A stretch of DNA of 64,000 bases from NCBI GenBank assembly GCA_003550325.1, contig QKWP01000827.1, forward strand, positions 27,066-91,065, given 5' to 3'. Below the pieces are notes generated by a model. It was not told the DNA's origin and searched no databases. It saw only the letters and a list, made by a program, of their open reading frames with translations. The position numbers and the translations under genes were made by a program. Source of the stretch: Gigaspora rosea. Lineage: Eukaryota > Glomeromycota > Glomeromycetes > Diversisporales > Gigasporaceae. This document shows positions 34,575 through 46,093 of the stretch, piece by piece (position 1 is the stretch's first letter; each line of letters begins with the position of its first letter).

Positions 34575-35218
34575 ATCCCTTAGATTGTAGTAGAACACAG
34601 GCAAATTTGCCTGCGTTTTTGCACTTTTTTAGCTCTGATTTACTTTTTTAAAATACTAAAATAATTAAATAAAACTTTGTACAATTATATTTGAAAATAA
34701 GGATTACTTTTTTGCAAAATTAGTTTTTATATTATAAGAAAATAAATTATAGTTATATATAAGCTGAAAATAGATAATTTTAAGAAAAAATTTTTTTAAA
34801 AAATTTTATTACAATTTTTCTGCGATCTTATTTAGTTTTAGTTTTAGAACTATAGTTCTTAAGACAATATTGTAGTTTATATAAAAGATGACAACTTTCA
34901 TTATTGCAACTTTAATGATTTACTTGTAAAAATTAAGACTTGTATTAGAAGTAAAGATTTTTTTTATAGACGGGAACATATAAAATTTGAAAAAATCTAA
35001 AGAAAAATTTTAATAGTAAAAATGCCAATACAAGAACTTTAAACATTTATTATATTAAAGTTTTCTAATGATTTTAAAAAAAATTTATAACAAAGTTACT
35101 AAAACAAAACTTAAAGAATATTTTTTACTTAGAAAAGATATGGCTAAAATCAATATTTAAAATTTTATTAAAAATTTTAAAATACGCAGGCAAATTTGCC
35201 TGTGTTACAATCTAAGGG
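34575..35218. mobile_element. TIR element, TCCCTTAGATTGTA ends, TA target
   Basis: TCCCTTAGATTGTA...ACACAGG at the left and its inverse TACAATCTAAGGGA at the right, each side bounded by TA. Each arm also contains the 16-bp palindrome CAGGCAAATTTGCCTG. 644 bp; the interior is A/T-rich and non-coding. The TA duplication suggests a Tc1/mariner-type mobiliser. Confidence 0.8.
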
Positions 35219-35795
35219 ATAAAAGCTATGAACTTTAGAAATTTTCCTTACAGTTCAAATATAAGGCAGCTAAAGAACAAATAACAAAACTGCTAACCTT
35301 ATCTTTCTGAATCGTTACTAAAATATTAAAAAAAAATAATAATAGTTTTATTTATATATTATTACCTGCTATAAAAAAAACTGCCTCTAATAAAAGTCCT
35401 GCAAATTCAATAATCTCAATGATGGGTCACTAAAATTCACTTGCAATACACCTCACAAACGGTCTTGCAAAGTTTTATAAAGAATGGCCGATTCTTTTGA
35501 TATGTAACCATATGACATATCCACATTTTATATAATTTTTATATATATAAATCTTGTGTAACACTTATGCATATATAGAATTTCTGTCATGCTCACAAGG
35601 AGTAAAATCCTTTTTAGATTCTTTTGTATAGTGAATATTAGCATTCGTTCAAAGCTGTAAATGGCTTTTGGATGATTTTTTATTAGTAAAATGTTTAGTT
35701 CTAAAAAAGTACTATATAACATATAAATAAGTTATCTGGGTAATTGATTTACATCAGCAATCTGACCAATTTCTTCCTTTGAAATTACTCCTACC

Positions 35796-35987
35796 AGGAC
35801 CCTGAAGAACTCTGATACAACTCAGATCAGAGTTTGTATAATTTTAGCAGTATTTTAGCCAAATAGATGTATAAAATAGAACAAAATTTGAAAATTTACT
35901 ATATAAAAATGCAATGTTTGATGAATTTCTATACAAAATTTCCTTTTTTAGAATCATCTGAGTTGTATCAGAGTTCTTCGGGGTCCT
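35796..35987. mobile_element. 192-bp TIR element with 8-bp target duplication
   Basis: Nearly perfect 31-bp inverted ends (AGGACCCTGAAGAACTCTG.../...CAGAGTTCTTCGGGGTCCT) flanked on both sides by CTCCTACC (35788-35795 and 35988-35995). No ORF beyond a chance 60-codon frame. Confidence 0.92.
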
Positions 35988-35999
35988 CTCCTACCTCTC

Positions 36000-37532
36000 T
36001 AAAATTAGGCTTTTTGATACAATTTATAATCCATTTAATGTCATGTTAAAACAAGATATCATATGACTAATTTTTTTATAAAATAATTCTAAATTATATA
36101 TAAAGTTTAATACAAAAAATAAAAATTTTTAATATTAAAATAAAAGAGTTTTTATATTAGTTATGTTAACTTTGCCAAATTACCCCTTTTTACTTTATGT
36201 TTTTTGCAAAATTTTGGCCCAAAAAAGGTAGCTTATTTTGGAAAAATATAGTATATTATTATTTTCTTTTTTATTAAAATCTTTTTCAATCTGCAAAACA
36301 TATTTATAATTATAGTAATTTAATTCTATTTGTGAATATATATAATTTTAATAGATTTTTAATATAATAATCTGCAATTTGTATTTGGGATAAATATGGT
36401 GGCCCAAAATCAAATTGTTATCTGGGCTAGCCCAATTGACAACTGGGCCAATTGCATCTGGGTCACAATATATATACTAATTTTGATTTAAATACCAAAT
36501 ATATAATATTGTGTTTATAGCTTTTAAAAATTCAAAAATAAATTAGGCCTTTATCCTGCACTCTATATATACATATTACTAACTTATATCTATTTTTTTA
36601 ATTATCTCAATATTAGTATTGTCAAGTTAATTAAAATTTATTTAAAGAATATGATTTAAGTATATAGATATAATACTTATATTTATAGTAAAAGCAATAA
36701 AAACAATGCTTTGAGAACAAAATATAGTTTACATTATTATAGTTGTTAAATAAAGTCTCAAGAGTTATACTAATAAAATATAAAACTTAGTTTCATTTTT
36801 ATCAACTAAAATCTCAAATAACAAAATATCAAAAATGATAAAAGATATTAGAGAATTGCAAAAAATTATATAATTGGGTTTATTTAGATTATACTCTCTT
36901 CTTTCCTAATGATAAACTTTTTACTAATCAAATTTTATCTTTTATTTAAAAAAAACTCAAAAACATTTTTGACCCAAGAATAAACTACCTTACAATTTAC
37001 AATAGTTGCAATATAGTAAAGTCCAAATTTTACTATATAAATTTATTAAAATTACTTAAGTAAACTTGTTTGGAAATCAAATTACATATACTTTAAAATT
37101 TTTATTAGTATTGAAGAACTTTTTATTATTTGACTTTTGATTTTTACTTTGATAAAAAAAATTAAAATTTTTTAAAAAAATATATTTAATAGATGTAAAA
37201 ATTAAATGTTAAATAACAAAAACTTTTTTAATTTAATAAAAATTTTGAATTATATCTGATATGCATTTTGATATTTCAAATAAGTTTACTTAATTGATAT
37301 TTATTAATTTACATAGTAAATTTAGACTTTATCATATAGCAACTATTTGTAATTGATCAAAAATCAATTTTATCAAAAATAATTTATTTCACAAGAACTA
37401 CTAATCCAATTTGGCTAAAATTTTAATATAGATCAATATTATATTTATCTATAGTAAAAATATTGCTTATTTAGATAAATAGTTATTAAAAAATTCAAAT
37501 CTGGATATTATAATTTTCTATAGAAAAACTTA
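36000..37532. other. CpG-free AT-rich stretch
   Basis: No gene. I see no CG dinucleotide between 36001 and 37500, although GC, GG and CC occur. Confidence 0.6.
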
Positions 37533-37740
37533 TTTGTAACAGCCTGTTACATGCTCATTTGTTACAGCCTATAAGGCCACATTAATATTAAAATAGGATT
37601 AGATTAGAGTTAGGGTCAAGATTAATACAGAATTGTGAGAGGATCATTTTTTGTTAGAAGTGCAATGGGTGTTGTCTTAGTAAAATTTTGAGTTAGAAAT
37701 AAAGGCTGTTACAAATAAGTGTGTAACAGGCTGTTACAAA
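37533..37740. mobile_element. TIR element, TTTGTAACAGCCTGTTAC ends, TA target
   Basis: Inverted ends TTTGTAACAGCCTGTTACA, with a second internal TTTGT(A/T)ACAGCCT unit on each side, flanked by TA (37531-37532 and 37741-37742). The interior has GATTAGAGTTAGGGTCAAG and TTAGTAAAATTTTGAG, resembling the shared module. Confidence 0.85.
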
Positions 37741-38042
37741 TAACATTATCCTTTTCTATATTATAATAAATACATTAATATTATTGGCTATTTATACTAT
37801 ATATATATATAGGACATAATAAATAGAGATACTTACCACCTAAAATATTACATAATTTTCTGCACTTCCCTTAATACTAACAAAAAGTAATAAAGTTAAT
37901 AAAATGTGGCAAAAAGTAATAAAACTAATAAAATATAAAGAAATAGATTATTTTTTTTATTTTTTTTTATATTAGGAAAGAATTTGGATATAGCTTCTGC
38001 TCAAAAACTTTATTAATACTTACCATAAGTAGATTGATATAT

Positions 38043-38367
38043 AGGGTATTATCTATTAAAACAGCCCTTTTTTGCAATTTTTTGAAAAATGAGTTTTCAT
38101 AAATTTTGACATGATTTATATTTTTCAATTATAAATAAAAGTCAATTTGCATAATAAAAATCAAGATAATTGTAAAAAAACATTACACAAGGCTGTGTAA
38201 GGCCAACACTTCACAAGATTACATGACATTTACCTGCTACATTTAATCAATCAAATCATAAAATTTAAATAATTCTAAATTAGTCTGAAAATCAAAACAA
38301 ATGATTAAACTCAATTTTCTCAAAATAAAATTTATATAAAAAAGGCTATTTTAATAGATAACACTCC
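38043..38367. mobile_element. TIR element, TTATCTATTAAAA ends
   Basis: GTATTATCTATTAAAACAGCC at the left against GGCTATTTTAATAGATAACAC at the right. 325 bp, no ORF, target duplication unclear. Confidence 0.65.
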
Positions 38368-38432
38368 ATTTGGTAGTACTGTAAATATATATATATTATA
38401 TACAAGTATTGAAATTAGGAGTTTAAGTTATA

Positions 38433-38807
38433 CCGTATTTACGCGAAATAATGTGCACCTGCGCATTATTTCGAGGGGATGCGCATTATTTCGAGTACAC
38501 ACATGGGCGTTATTTCGAGGTAAAGGTCTAATTTCAAAAAAATTGTGCGTTATATATGTGTGATGCATAAAAAACCTGTATTTCTTAATTTTATACATAG
38601 CCTTTCCGATCTAAGACAGATTTTTGACTAAAAAAATTCTTATTTTTGCTTGTTATTTGAATTCGTTATTTCAGCAGATTATTAATTTGGCATTTGGAGT
38701 GTGTATTATATTAGGATGCACATGGGTGTTATTTCGAAACCAGCATGCTATTTTAAGAAAATGCAATTTTCGAAATAACGCCCATGTGCGTTATTTCGTA
38801 AATACGG
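38433..38807. mobile_element. TIR element, CCGTATTTACG ends, TA target
   Basis: Ends CCGTATTTACG(CG)AAATAA and its inverse TTATTTCGTAAATACGG, bounded by TA (38431-38432 and 38808-38809). Arms continue through reiterated (T/G)GCGCATTATTTCGAG and GGGCGTTATTTCGA units. Relatives: 3165-3310, 3780-3885 and 30521-30634. The 68-codon frame inside is not called. Confidence 0.85.
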
Positions 38808-38964
38808 TACAACTATTTATCTATAGCTAAAACCCACTAGAGCCTTCCATATTTCTATTTATATAGTTGATCTGGATTTGTATATTCTTCTTTAACCAAC
38901 AATTGGTATTTACATATCTGCTACTTTATTCATCCTGCCTAATATCATTCTTTTCAATTTAGTA

Positions 38965-39329
38965 TATGGGCCCTCAAAAGTAGAACCAGACAATTTGGCA
39001 GATCACAGGTTTTAAGAAAATTGGCAAAAACTATTCAGTTATACAAAATCAAAACAATTTAAAAATAGTATATTCATGATTAACAAACCTGTTTAAACAG
39101 GATTATTAGATCTGTAGACCTGTAGATTGCTTTTAAAATCGCAGTAAATCTATTTTTAGATTATAGCATCAAAAGCTTTTAACTATTGTATTACAAAAAT
39201 TTATTAAGTGATCAGACTTTCATTATTAAGTAAAAAAGTTTGGGCTTTAAATTTTACACCTGATCAATCAAACAGGTTAATTTTCAAAAAATTGTCAAAT
39301 TGTCTGGTTTCTACTTTTGAGAGCCTATA
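38965..39329. mobile_element. TIR element, GGGCCCTCAAAAGTAGAA ends
   Basis: TATGGGCCCTCAAAAGTAG / CTACTTTTGAGAGCCTATA inverted ends of ~30 bp with CAGACAATTTG inside. The same family lies diverged and inverted at about 29590-29835. Confidence 0.75.
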
Positions 39330-39364
39330 TATTGCCGGGTAGGCACTTTATGCTTCCAAATTTG

Positions 39365-39655
39365 GGGGTTGTCTAAAGCTATGTACCCATGTGACATTTC
39401 GTGTAAATCAACCAAACGGAGTCGTGAAATTTTATTTACACAGATCAGCCCGAAGAAGTCAAAAAACAAAAAAACGCAAGAATATAAAAACGGTATTCTA
39501 AACCTATCATGGGCCATTAATAAAAAATATCAGGAAGGTAATTTTACCAATATTGGTCCTAACCCTAACCCCGACTCTAATGCTAAACAGACTCTGATAC
39601 AAATTTTAACTAAAATTTCAAAAAATCATATGGGTACATGGCTTTAGCCATCCCC
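39365..39655. mobile_element. TIR element, GGGGTTG ends, CAAATTTG target
   Basis: GGGGTTGTCTAAAGCTATGT / ACATGGCTTTAGCCATCCCC inverted ends (TACCCAT shared further in), flanked by an exact 8-bp duplication CAAATTTG (39357-39364 and 39656-39663). The interior includes CCTAACCCTAACCCCGAC. A homologous internal fragment lies at 45590-45730. Confidence 0.85.
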
Positions 39656-40386
39656 CAAATTTGTATATCTAAGATCTCCTATTGGTGTACTTTTCAAGAG
39701 TTTGTATTTTAACTATACAGCTACTTCTACTATATTGGGTAAGTATCTTAAGCCTGCATACTACTACAACTAGCCAGTTTTTTGCAACTTTTGTGGCTCA
39801 GGAATAATGATAAGAATTAAGAAATATATAAACAACTGTACTTCTCTCTATAGTGGTGAGGTATTTGGGCATGCTCGGCAAATGCTTTTAGTGCCAAATA
39901 TAGTTGGATAGCATTATGAGGCTTAGAAAACCCTGTTACTACTGCATAGACTTGTACTAGCCAGTGTTGGAAATCTTATGTTCTCATGTTCTTATGAGAA
40001 CATCACTCTTAATCTGAGAACATTTACAAAATTTAAAATGTTCTTTATTAAATTTTTTTAAGAACATTAAATTTGAAAAATATGTTCTCTATATAAATAT
40101 ATAAAATAATAAAAAATTATTTTTATTAATATAGCAGTTTAAAATAATTAAGCTTATAAATATTTAATTGTTAGTAGTTAATATAGAGAACAATTTAGTT
40201 GTTCTTGTATCATAAAAAATTTTAAATAATATAGTTTATTGGTTTATTCATTTCTAGTTTGGTGCAATATAGCCCTTATTATATAAACTTTGATATATAT
40301 ATAGTATTATAAATTTTAGAGGGCTAAACTCACTATGAAAATAATTTTTATAAGAAATTATTATAATTTTAACTTTAGTACTATAT

Positions 40387-40532
40387 CTTAAAATTTATAG
40401 TAAAAAATTTTTTAAATCTATAAATTCTCTATAGTAAAAAGAATTGTATATTATATTTACTTAAAATTTATAGTAAAAAATTTTTTAAATCTATAAATTC
40501 TCTATAGTAAAAAGAATTGTATATTATATTTA
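40387..40532. repeat. perfect 73-bp tandem duplication
   Basis: 40387-40459 and 40460-40532 are identical by eye. A recent local duplication, or an assembly effect, inside the hAT-type element. Confidence 0.8.
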
Positions 40533-40559
40533 CTTATTTATTTAAACAATTTTACCAAA

Positions 40560-40917
40560 TCACACCACTAGCATTCAATGCCAGTATTGGAAATTAGACA
40601 AAAATTCACCCCGTATCAAAATTCTTTCAAGTTCATTTATGTTAGGTTAAGGTTAGGGTGAGTGCTCAGTTAGGTTGGGTTTAGGTTGTTATATAGTAAA
40701 ATCGCTTAAAAAAAACTTTTTTTTAGTTAAAAAAGTGGTTTCTTATGCAAACTTTTGAGAAATAAGCTTTTTTTGACAAAAAAAAACATTTTGAGACATT
40801 TGTTCTGATTGTGTTATATTACACCAAATTATAACACATGATTTTCTGACCTACTTTCTGATGATGTTCTGATCTAATTTCCGACTGTTGAACGCCAATG
40901 GTGTGCTTTAGTAAAAC
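40560..40917. mobile_element. TIR element with TTAGGGT/AGTAAAATCGC core, nested
   Basis: Imperfect inverted ends of ~35 bp (ATTCAATGCCAGTATTGGAA / TTCCGACTGTTGAACGCCAA). The interior GGTTAAGGTTAGGGTGAG ... AGTAAAATCGCTTAA ... AGTGGTTT parallels 24616-24951. Confidence 0.65.
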
Positions 40918-41423
40918 CATATTTAAATATTTGAATAATATTAATGGCTTATTTAAAAACTAAATATATAAACTGAGCCAAGCCAATAATATCTCTAACA
41001 ATATATAAAAAATCTCAAATATTAATTTTTAAAAAAATATACATATAAAGTTTTAATCTTATTATTATGAATAACTTAGCTTTGTTAATATAGTTTGTTA
41101 AATTAATATTTTTTATTAATAATTTTTAAATATATTAATTAAAAATAAAAATAAAAGAATAACTAAAAGTATAAAAGCATAAGTGTGAGAAAGAGAATGA
41201 AATAAAGAAAATAAGAGTAAAAAAGTGTAAGAAAGAGTAAGAAAGAGTGAGAAAGAATAAGGTAGAGAGAAAATAAAAAAGATAGAAAGTGAAAAAAAGA
41301 GAGAGAAAGAGAGAAAAAATTTTTCTAATTGAGAACATAAAAAAATTTTGAGAACATTAAATTAAATAAACATGTCCTCATAAGAACATAAATTTCAAAA
41401 CAGGTTCCAACACTAGTACCAGC

Positions 41424-42601
41424 TATATTTATATTGGTGGTCCCAGATCCTCTTAATGTCTAAAGACTTCTATATAGATGTGCTCAAAGCTCTGTTAGGT
41501 CTTGACATGTACATGCCTCTATGCTTCAACTTCTTATTGGCAATAGATTATTTTTTAAACTATCTAGTAGGCTAATATATACTATCATATTCCTATGCCA
41601 AAATAAAATTGCTCTACATATTAGATGTCATATAAAACTTACTTGTGAAACTTCTTTAACACTGCCACAAAAATCAACTAAATAGGGTTGATTACTATAT
41701 AGTCTTTATGATCAAATTTAATTGTAAAAAAGGTACCTTCCTGTGACAATAATAAAAGATTTTAACAACTAGTAAAACAGGAACTGTTAATGTCTGGAGC
41801 CAAAATTTTAAATTAATATTATTAAATAACTATATATAATTTATATTATAATATAAAATATCACAAATCTCATTAAAATTTTAGTACATAAGTGTTTATC
41901 TCTTTTTTACATGTATCTCAATGACCAATCATATTTGGCAATTAGTAGACAGATAGATGGACATGATCAGCACTGAGCTCTAGTATATGCACTAGATCAC
42001 GTTAAGTAAATCACATGTGTGCACAAAATGTAAGTCTTCTGCTATGCTCCAGACAATCATCATATGAAAATACCTTTATAATATGATATTAAAATTGGCC
42101 AAAGACTCTTTATGACCCACTTCACAGAGCTGATTTTTTGAACAATTTGAGCAAGATAATGGGCTCAAAAGTTTGTTAAAATGACACTTTAGCCATTGTA
42201 TGAACCTATGCCCTTTTTTTAAATTATTTCAAATTATTTTAGTGGGCAAATTTTCTGCTAAACCAGATGTTTAAGGGATAATATATGAATGTAAGTAGAA
42301 TCACTCCAATTTAATTTTCTATTAACATAAAATAAAATAGCTCGTAAAAAGGGAGAAGGGTATAAAAATATGCAAAATTACAGTAATTATATTGACTACA
42401 AAAACTTTAATTTTATAAAAAGCAAATACTGGAATCTGATTGGCTAATATGATGTGTTTTTTCACCTAAAATTTTAGATTATGTTAAACAGAAAATCCAA
42501 TTGGTCAGGCCTAAGGGCGCTGTTGGCTCTTTAAATTTAATATTCATATAAGGCTAAAATTTAAAATATAGAATAGCGGATCTCAAATCTAAGGTTCAAG
42601 T
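41424..42601. other. no gene seen
   Basis: AT-rich, CpG-poor, no supported ORF or element ends. Confidence 0.45.
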
Positions 42602-42609
42602 TTCTGTAT

Positions 42610-45600
42610 TAGAGGTTGGAACTGGTTTCAAAAGTTCAAGTCTATCACATTAAAATTCGAGTTTATCTCACCAAAATTCAAGTTTATCATGTTGTTACTA
42701 TTAAAATGGGAGAGCGTCAGATTAGGGAGCCGGCTTTAGTCAGTCGATAGTGAACTGAAGATAACAAAGTTGGATTATGGGACGTGACAACCGCAGAAAG
42801 ATGGGGAAATCGAAGGATTATTTAGATGTGTGGGAAGAAAAGGGATCACAGGATTTGAAGATAACGGATTAAAGGAGTAATTAATATTATGGGTGATCGA
42901 TTAATTATAGTGATCGATCAATATACGGGATCAGGTGATTGATCTAAGACGTGGTGCAGGGTGATCGATTTAATGATGATTGCTATAGTTAAACAGATTT
43001 TAAGGAAGAGGGTAATAGATTGTAAAGATGTATTTACGAGGAAGAAGATTTATTTATTATCAAATTAATTTATTTTTAGTAGAGTAGCAATCTCGTGAAG
43101 ATATATTCATGATTTAACATCAATATTGTGAGAATTCGAATAGGAGTTTTTAATAAACAGCCATTTGTCTTTATTAATTAATGAATCGAAGTCTGAAGAA
43201 AACTTTGAAAGGGCAAGAGCGGACTCTTAAATACATAAAACTCGATATATAAATATTTTATAATACTCGAGTCTTCTATAAAAGATAACTAAGCTGAATC
43301 GCTCTCAACACCAATTATTTTCCTTCACAGCCTTCTGAAACAATCTTGCATTAACGTCTATACTCACTTTGTATTATGCTCCTCTTTTAAAATAATGGAA
43401 TGCTTTACATTCGTCTTCATTCGTCTTCTTGTAAGACGAACATAAATAAGAATTTCCGTGTTTGTTTCATTTTCAATGTTACGAGAAATAATTAGAAAGA
43501 GGATTGAAGGGCTTTAGTCAATCGTGCACCAAGTACAAGACTTTCTTCATGGATTCTTCGTTATTATGCCATTGGATCTTCAAAGACCAGGCTTTGTCCT
43601 CAAGGGAAGTTTCGTCGGAGCTTATGCCCTAATTTGGCAAGGGAATAGTGCACAAGGACCAGAAGTCAAAGAAAAGCAATAGAGAGAATTCGGTCGACTC
43701 TAAATGGTTCACTTAGGTACTACGTCCAATTCTGGTGCACGCGTCGGGGTCAGATGAAAAGATTCATTTTGATCGACTGATACTGTATAGCGGACGGACG
43801 TTGTCACGGCTTGGGGAGAGACTTGTGTACTTTGTTGTCGATTTAGCTTTGAGCCGTGAACATTACGATATTAAAAGAATGTATTGGGAGAGCGAATATT
43901 GTATTTATTTATGTACAAGAGTTATGGTAAGTTACATAAAGCGTTATGTGTGTTACTCCTTCGCTTTTACATTAAGTGATCCTTTTTATACATCTATCTA
44001 GAATTACCCGATTACCAATAATGAGGTAAGAACTACAACTATTTACAAATAATGTGGTAATGGGAAGAAAAATGAGGCAAAACAAAAATGATGTAATGGT
44101 TCGCGAAAAATGTAGTCATCGAACCGGGTAATGTACGATCATCAAAATGTAGTAATCGGAGCTGGGTAACGTACGATCATCACAATTCTCACAATTCACG
44201 TGGTGGCATATCGATGAAATTTTGACACCTGACAAAATTTCCCGTGACAACGTCTAAAGCGGAGGAAAATCATATGATCAACCGCCAATCAAATTATAGA
44301 ATTTTGATGAAGCAAAACAAAAAATAAAACAGTCAGGGATTATACCAAATTAGGAATTACATTCTAGAACGATCTACAGGTGGATTCTTGAATTTGATTG
44401 GCTTTCACGTGCCTTTTACCCCTCATTGTGAAAAAAATTTTTTTGATAATTATCTGAGACCTGGTAAGTTTCGAACATATAGTTCAAGGTGTCTAGTTTT
44501 AATAATCAAAATTAATCAGCGGCGATCAGCCTTTTTTGCCAAAGTAAATGAGAAGCTAAAAAAAGGTATTCGTTTTGCACAATAAGTTAAAACTTGTCAT
44601 CAATTAACAGTTAATCTTAAGAACCTTTTTAAAATTTGTACATATTTAAGAACGTTTTAAAGTTTTATTACGCTATAGTAACTAAAATTTTAATTTATTT
44701 ATAATTACTGTAGTAAGAATGAACGTAGCACGATAGGTAGATTAAAGATGAGCGTAGCATAGTTAGAACGAACGTAGTATTATAGTTGGGACAAGCACAA
44801 TAGTTGACAAACATAGTTCAATAGTTGGGACGAACATAGTACAATAATTGGAACGTAGTAATAATTGGGTTGAACATATCATCATTGTAGGGATGAATGT
44901 AGTATGATAGTTGGTAGCGCGATAGCAAGAATGAACATAGCAAGATAGTTGGAATGGACGTAGCACGATAGTTTGGTAGATTCGGAATGTTGTAGCACAA
45001 TAATTGGGACGAATGTAGCATGATAATTGAAACGAATGTCGCATGATAGTTTGGGACAAACGTAGCAATAGCACAATAGTTGGGATGAATGTAGCACGAT
45101 AGTTGGGACGAACGTAGCACGATAGTTGGGACGAACGTAGCACGATAGTTGGGACGAACATAGCACAATAATTGGGACAAGAATAACACAGTAATTAGGT
45201 AGATTCGAACGTAAGAATAATAGGTAGATTTGGGATGAACATAGCACGAGAGTTGGTAGATTCGGGACAAACATAGCACATGAGTTTTATATTCGTGACA
45301 TAGTAGTTAGTGTTAGAAATATTGAATTATGGCACTGTAGGATATAGTTAGATTTTTAATATAGTATTGTATTAGATTCTTTATTTTAAAATTCTGAAAT
45401 TAATAAAAAATTTAAAAAAATAAAAATAAAAAAAAATTGTTTTTTAAATATTTAAATTTTATTGGCCAATTTTTATAACACGTGGAATAATCTGGAACAA
45501 AATCTAGAACAACCCGACGGATGATCATTACTAAATAAGGTGCGATCTGCAATAGCCAAATATGGTATATTCCCTGACTGTAAAAGCAAAAAACAGAAAA

Positions 45601-46085
45601 ATACAAAAAACGGCAGTCTTAACCTACTTCGATGTGTTAATCAAAAATGTCGGGAAGGCAATTTTGCTTATATTATCTACCTAAAACCCAATCTAACTTA
45701 ATATAGAACGACTCTAACCCTAATGCTAATTGAAAAAATTATTAAATATGAGTTGCAGACGTCTCCCATATATAGATAAGAAAAGAAAAAAAATAAATAT
45801 AGAATAGAATAATAAATATATATGGTAATAAATAGTAGAATATACAAATATAGGATAATAAAGGAATTATAGTGAAATGGGTATAAAAATACTAAAAGGG
45901 AAAGGTTCGGTCGGATGGTTCACGAGACCATCACGTTAATTGTCGGCACACAAAAAATTTTTCTTTTCACGTGATAACAACGTCAATTATTATTAATAAT
46001 TGTTGCGATAAACTCGAATTTTGGTGTGACAAACTCGAATTTTGATGTGGTAAAATTGAATTTTTAAACCCGGTTCCAACCTCTA
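42610..46085. mobile_element. 3.48-kb hAT-type element
   Basis: Inverted ends of ~90 bp begin TAGAGGTTGGAACTGG at the left (GGAACCGG at the right) and include reiterated AAAATTCGAGTTTATC units. Flanks TTCTGTAT (42602-42609) and TTCTGAAT (46086-46093) are an 8-bp duplication with one change. The interior is richer in G+C and CpG than its surroundings, has no recognisable transposase, contains short open frames without domains (43735-44001 and 44388-44585) and a 24-bp minisatellite. The core may be captured genomic DNA. Confidence 0.85.
44711..45295 (-). repeat. 24-bp minisatellite inside the hAT-type element
   Basis: About two dozen units close to GCACGATAGTTGGGACGAACGTAG. All three minus-strand frames stay open for 130-150 codons because the unit is a multiple of three; these frames (FVPTIVLR-type octapeptides) are not called as genes. 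Confidence 0.85.
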
Positions 46086-46093
46086 TTCTGAAT

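Larger units (their letters stand above)
39962..41415. mobile_element. hAT-type element, 1.45 kb, with a nested insertion
   Basis: Ends CAGTGTTGGAA and (inverted) TAGTGTTGGAA, flanked by GTACTAGC (39954-39961) and GTACCAGC (41416-41423), an 8-bp duplication with one change. Subterminal ATGTTCTTATGAGAACAT motifs on both sides. The interior is AT-rich, with a purine run near 41180-41320, a 73-bp perfect tandem duplication and the element at 40560-40917. No transposase. Confidence 0.82.

Noticed and set aside
29590..39230. A single ~10-kb transposon bounded by long inverted repeats
   Set aside because: The two inverted segments are copies of the 365-bp element at 38965-39329, which has its own inverted ends, so they are independent insertions.
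43735..44001. 88-codon frame inside the 3.5-kb hAT-type element
   Set aside because: Reads more like protein than most frames here, but I recognise no motif and find no continuation.
44763..45279. Three overlapping minus-strand frames
   Set aside because: Translated 24-bp minisatellite.
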